DNA of 64,000 bases from Leptolinea sp. HRD-7 (GTDB lineage: Bacteria; Chloroflexota; Anaerolineae; Anaerolineales; Anaerolineaceae): assembly GCA_024363285.1 (NCBI GenBank), contig AP024710.1, positions 2,326,001-2,390,000 on the forward strand. Reading direction: 5' to 3'. Below are positions 61,817 to 64,000 of the stretch, piece by piece. The notes beneath the pieces are model-generated. The model did no database searches and was not told the origin of the DNA. It saw only the letters and a list, made by a program, of their open reading frames with translations. The position numbers and the translations under genes were made by a program. Each line of letters opens with the position of its first letter. The stretch's first letter is position 1.

Positions 61817-61831
61817 TACAATAATTTGATG
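61817..61831 (+). promoter_or_regulatory. Leaderless-type promoter in a 19-base divergent spacer
   Basis: TACAAT at 61817-61822 is followed by six bases and the ATG at 61829. The opposite gene starts at 61809. On the minus strand TATTGT lies eight bases from that ATG. Neither gene has a ribosome site. Confidence 0.6.
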
Positions 61832-63502
61832 GAAAATCGAAACCGTAAAATCGGAAAAGACAATTTGGCACTCAGAATACCCATTTGGGTCTGGCTGACC
61901 ATCATCCTCTTGATTACGGTTATCTGGAAGGTAATCTGGTTGATTTCAGGCGCCTTCCCATTTAATTCAGATGAAGCCATCACCGGAATTATGGCCCGCC
62001 ACATTCTTCAGGGAGAACGCCCGATCTTTTTCTACGGACAATCGTATATGGGCAGCCTTGACGCGTTTCTCGTAGCTGGTCTTTTTTCCCTGTTGGGCGA
62101 ATCCGTTTTAGCTATCCGGATACTTCAAGTGATTCTGTATTCCTGTACTATTATAACGACAGCCTTACTGGGACGAAAATTAACCGCTGATTGGGCAACA
62201 GGTTTGCTTGCCGCTTTGCTTTTGTCTGTGCCGGTTGTCAACACGACTTTATATACAACCGTCACTCTCGGAGGGTATGGGGAGACTCTTCTTCTGTCAA
62301 ATATCGCGTTTCTCTGTTCAATGCAGTTAATCTCCAACGCAGATAGAACGACTCCTGGAAAAGACGTATTGGTTTTCGGCTTTCTGGGATTTTTCTCAGG
62401 GTTGGGATTCTGGGTTCTTGGACTTTCTCTGGTGTCAACCATTCCGGCTGTCTTTTTCGCGTGTGTGGAACTGTGGAAACGACGGAAAAATCTACCAGGT
62501 GGATGGGTTACGGCGACGCTAATATTTATCCTGGCATTCATCCTGGGGTCATTTCCGTGGTGGTTTGCCAGCTTACAGGCAGGATTTTTAACACAACTCA
62601 AGGAACTTTTTGGGTCGGCTATAGCGGTGGAAAATGAGAATTGGGTAATTCGTTCAATTAAGCATCTGTTCTATTTTATCTTCCTTGGATTGCCTGCCGC
62701 GTTAGGTCTGCGTCCCCCATGGGATGTCAAGTGGTTAGCGCTGCCTCTGCTACCTTTAATAATAATGATCTGGGGATGGGTATTCTGGAAATTCCCGGGT
62801 ATTTATAAGAATGAAACCCAACCTACTCGCTTGGGCTGGAAAATGTTGATCATGTCTGTCGGATTGTTGATGGCAGGATTTGTTTTTACCTCGTTTGGAT
62901 TGGACCCATCAGGACGGTATTTCCTGCCGCTGGTAATTCCACTAGCTCTTTGCATATCACGCGTGGTTGTAAAAGCAGAAGTACCTCGTCGTATCCGGTA
63001 TGCTATACCCGTAATACTATTGGTGTTTGCTGCAATTGGAACAATTGAATCCGCTGTCGGATCACCCTGGATAACCACTCAGTTTGACCGGGTAAGTTGG
63101 ATTGATCACCATTATGATGATGATTTGATTCATTTTTTACAGTCAAATGGCGAAACCCGCGGTTATTCAAATTACTGGGTAGCATATCCACTGGCTTTCC
63201 TTACTGAGGAAAAAATTCTCTTTGTGCCTCGATTACCCTATCATCAAGACCTTCGCTACACCAGCCGGGATGACCGTATAGCGCGATACACCGAATTGGT
63301 GGATTCTTCACCACAGACGGCCTATATTACAACATTTAATCCTTCGTTAGATCAAGCCTTAAGGGAAGGTTTTACCCGGTTGGGTGTGACGTGGAAGGAA
63401 AAGAAAATCGGTGATTTTCTTATTTATTATTCATTAAGCCGACCAGTCAGACCGGCTGAGATTCAGAATGAATTAACTCCCCGCATGGAAAACGTGAAAT
63501 GA
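61829..63502 (+). CDS. Polytopic membrane protein, GT39-like glycosyltransferase
   Basis: About 557 residues. MENRNRKIGKDN precedes TM1; the first loop FPFNSDEAITGIMARHIL has the Asp-Glu of GT39-type enzymes, with GERPIFFYGQSYMGSLDAFLVAG after it. About ten helices and a C-terminal soluble domain with SRDDRIARYTELVDSSPQTAYI follow. The ATG at 61829 is chosen because of the TACAAT box six bases before; the frame is open to 61757 but that part lies inside the opposite gene. It overlaps the next gene by four bases. Confidence 0.82.
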   Translation: MENRNRKIGKDNLALRIPIWVWLTIILLITVIWKVIWLISGAFPFNSDEAITGIMARHILQGERPIFFYGQSYMGSLDAFLVAGLFSLLGESVLAIRILQVILYSCTIITTALLGRKLTADWATGLLAALLLSVPVVNTTLYTTVTLGGYGETLLLSNIAFLCSMQLISNADRTTPGKDVLVFGFLGFFSGLGFWVLGLSLVSTIPAVFFACVELWKRRKNLPGGWVTATLIFILAFILGSFPWWFASLQAGFLTQLKELFGSAIAVENENWVIRSIKHLFYFIFLGLPAALGLRPPWDVKWLALPLLPLIIMIWGWVFWKFPGIYKNETQPTRLGWKMLIMSVGLLMAGFVFTSFGLDPSGRYFLPLVIPLALCISRVVVKAEVPRRIRYAIPVILLVFAAIGTIESAVGSPWITTQFDRVSWIDHHYDDDLIHFLQSNGETRGYSNYWVAYPLAFLTEEKILFVPRLPYHQDLRYTSRDDRIARYTELVDSSPQTAYITTFNPSLDQALREGFTRLGVTWKEKKIGDFLIYYSLSRPVRPAEIQNELTPRMENVK

Positions 63503-64000
63503 CCTCTTCCGATTATGATCCCTCACCCCAAAAATCCACAAGTGGGTTTCAGCTTTTAATTCCGGTACTCGTAGTTTTGATGGTATTTCTGGTCGCGTCA
63601 CGTTCACCAATCGATTCTGACCTGTGGTGGCATTTGCGCAGCGGGCAGGTAATGATTGAAACAGGGCATCCATTGATTACCGATATGTTTTCGTATACAC
63701 GCGAAGGAGAAACCTGGGTAAATCATTCCTGGTTGGGAGAGATCATTTTATTTGGTTTATACCGATTAGGAGGATGGACAGCCATTTCTGCCTGGATGGG
63801 TGCGATGGCCGCACTGACGGCTGTGTTCCTCTGGTGGCAAACCAGGGGAAATACATATGTAAAAGCCGGTTTTATTCTTTTGGCCAGTGTGGTATGCGCT
63901 CCTCTCTGGACACCGCGTCCTCAGTTTTTTTCATTGGTACTGCTTGCGCTACTTGTGTGGCTGATTAACCGCTGGCTAGACCGGGGAGGGCATTCAATCT
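63499..64000 (+). CDS. Polytopic membrane protein of unknown function (partial, 3' cut)
   Basis: An open frame starts at the ATG at 63499 overlapping the previous TGA (ATGA) and continues without a stop to the window end, about 167 codons. After 17 polar residues there is a hydrophobic segment, then SPIDSDLWWHLRSGQVM and FSYTREGETWVNHSWLGEI, a pattern seen in uncharacterised Chloroflexota membrane proteins related to glycosyltransferases. Further hydrophobic helices follow. It is in one operon with the preceding GT39-like gene. Confidence 0.8.
   Translation, partial: MTSSDYDPSPQKSTSGFQLLIPVLVVLMVFLVASRSPIDSDLWWHLRSGQVMIETGHPLITDMFSYTREGETWVNHSWLGEIILFGLYRLGGWTAISAWMGAMAALTAVFLWWQTRGNTYVKAGFILLASVVCAPLWTPRPQFFSLVLLALLVWLINRWLDRGGHSI

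Noticed and set aside
1-64000. Mobile elements, prophage, CRISPR, rRNA
   Set aside because: No transposase, integrase, inverted-repeat-bounded element, repeat-spacer array or rRNA segment was recognised on either strand.

Overview
The window looks like a chromosomal segment of a member of the Chloroflexota, probably an Anaerolineae-type bacterium. This is an inference from gene style and layout: about half G+C, a FeoA-FeoB fusion behind a DtxR-type regulator, an M32 carboxypeptidase, MacAB-like operons with paired adaptors, several GT39-like membrane glycosyltransferases, ELW-repeat and sortase proteins, and no lipopolysaccharide or outer-membrane assembly genes. No insertion sequence, prophage, integrase or CRISPR array was seen. 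Genes are dense on both strands and no gene-free stretch exceeds about 300 bases.

Layout. 1-2580: tail of an upstream gene, then cydAB (cytochrome bd oxidase) with a strong terminator. 2611-6857: proC with an rRNA-methyltransferase-like gene, a PatB/MalY-type C-S lyase, a small membrane protein, a DUF218 protein and a cold-shock gene with a structured leader. 7106-12283: L,D-transpeptidase, a serA / M32 peptidase / secreted-protein operon, and a cysteine-cluster protein. 12251-19021 (minus): five-gene operon of adaptor, ELW-repeat sortase, second adaptor, ABC ATPase and MacB-like permease, divergent from a membrane-anchored HEXXH protein. 20442-30611: zinc ribbon, gmk-rhomboid, a 1303-residue secreted M23-like multidomain protein, EAL-HDOD regulator, esterase and hpt-purA. 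30779-34659: SUMF1-like protein, tRNA-Val(UAC), mtnA and a membrane glycosyltransferase. 34760-38779: iron module (DtxR-like regulator with a 38-bp palindromic operator, FeoAB fusion, FeoC-like protein) followed by a fumarylacetoacetase-family gene. 38902-41563: yebC, ruvC, SpoU methyltransferase, ruvA. 41603-46991: polysaccharide genes (bi-domain oxidoreductase, heparinase-like protein, GT4). 46966-59246: phosphate region with PhoB/PhoR-type two-component system, pstSCAB-phoU, then two thymidylate-kinase-like proteins, a CHAD protein, a YfcE-type phosphoesterase, a stand-alone Ppx/GppA-type HD protein and a SAM hydroxide adenosyltransferase. 59395-64000: GNAT protein and three polytopic membrane proteins, the last cut by the window end.

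How the genes work together. The phosphate block is the most coherent system. A two-component pair and a candidate Pho box (11-bp direct repeats replacing a -35) sit in front of pstSCAB-phoU. The following genes combine CHAD (a polyphosphate-binding fold), the HD module normally found at the C terminus of Ppx/GppA, and tandem P-loop kinases, one with a Walker A Lys-to-Arg change. Together they suggest a phosphate-linked polyphosphate or nucleotide system that is not a textbook operon. The second notable system is a transporter operon containing a sortase fused to ELW-type repeats.

Regulatory signals recur. Four genes have a TANAAT box only 6-7 bases before the start codon, which suggests leaderless transcription. 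The iron regulator has a near-perfect palindrome downstream of its -10. The cold-shock leader carries a terminator-like hairpin.
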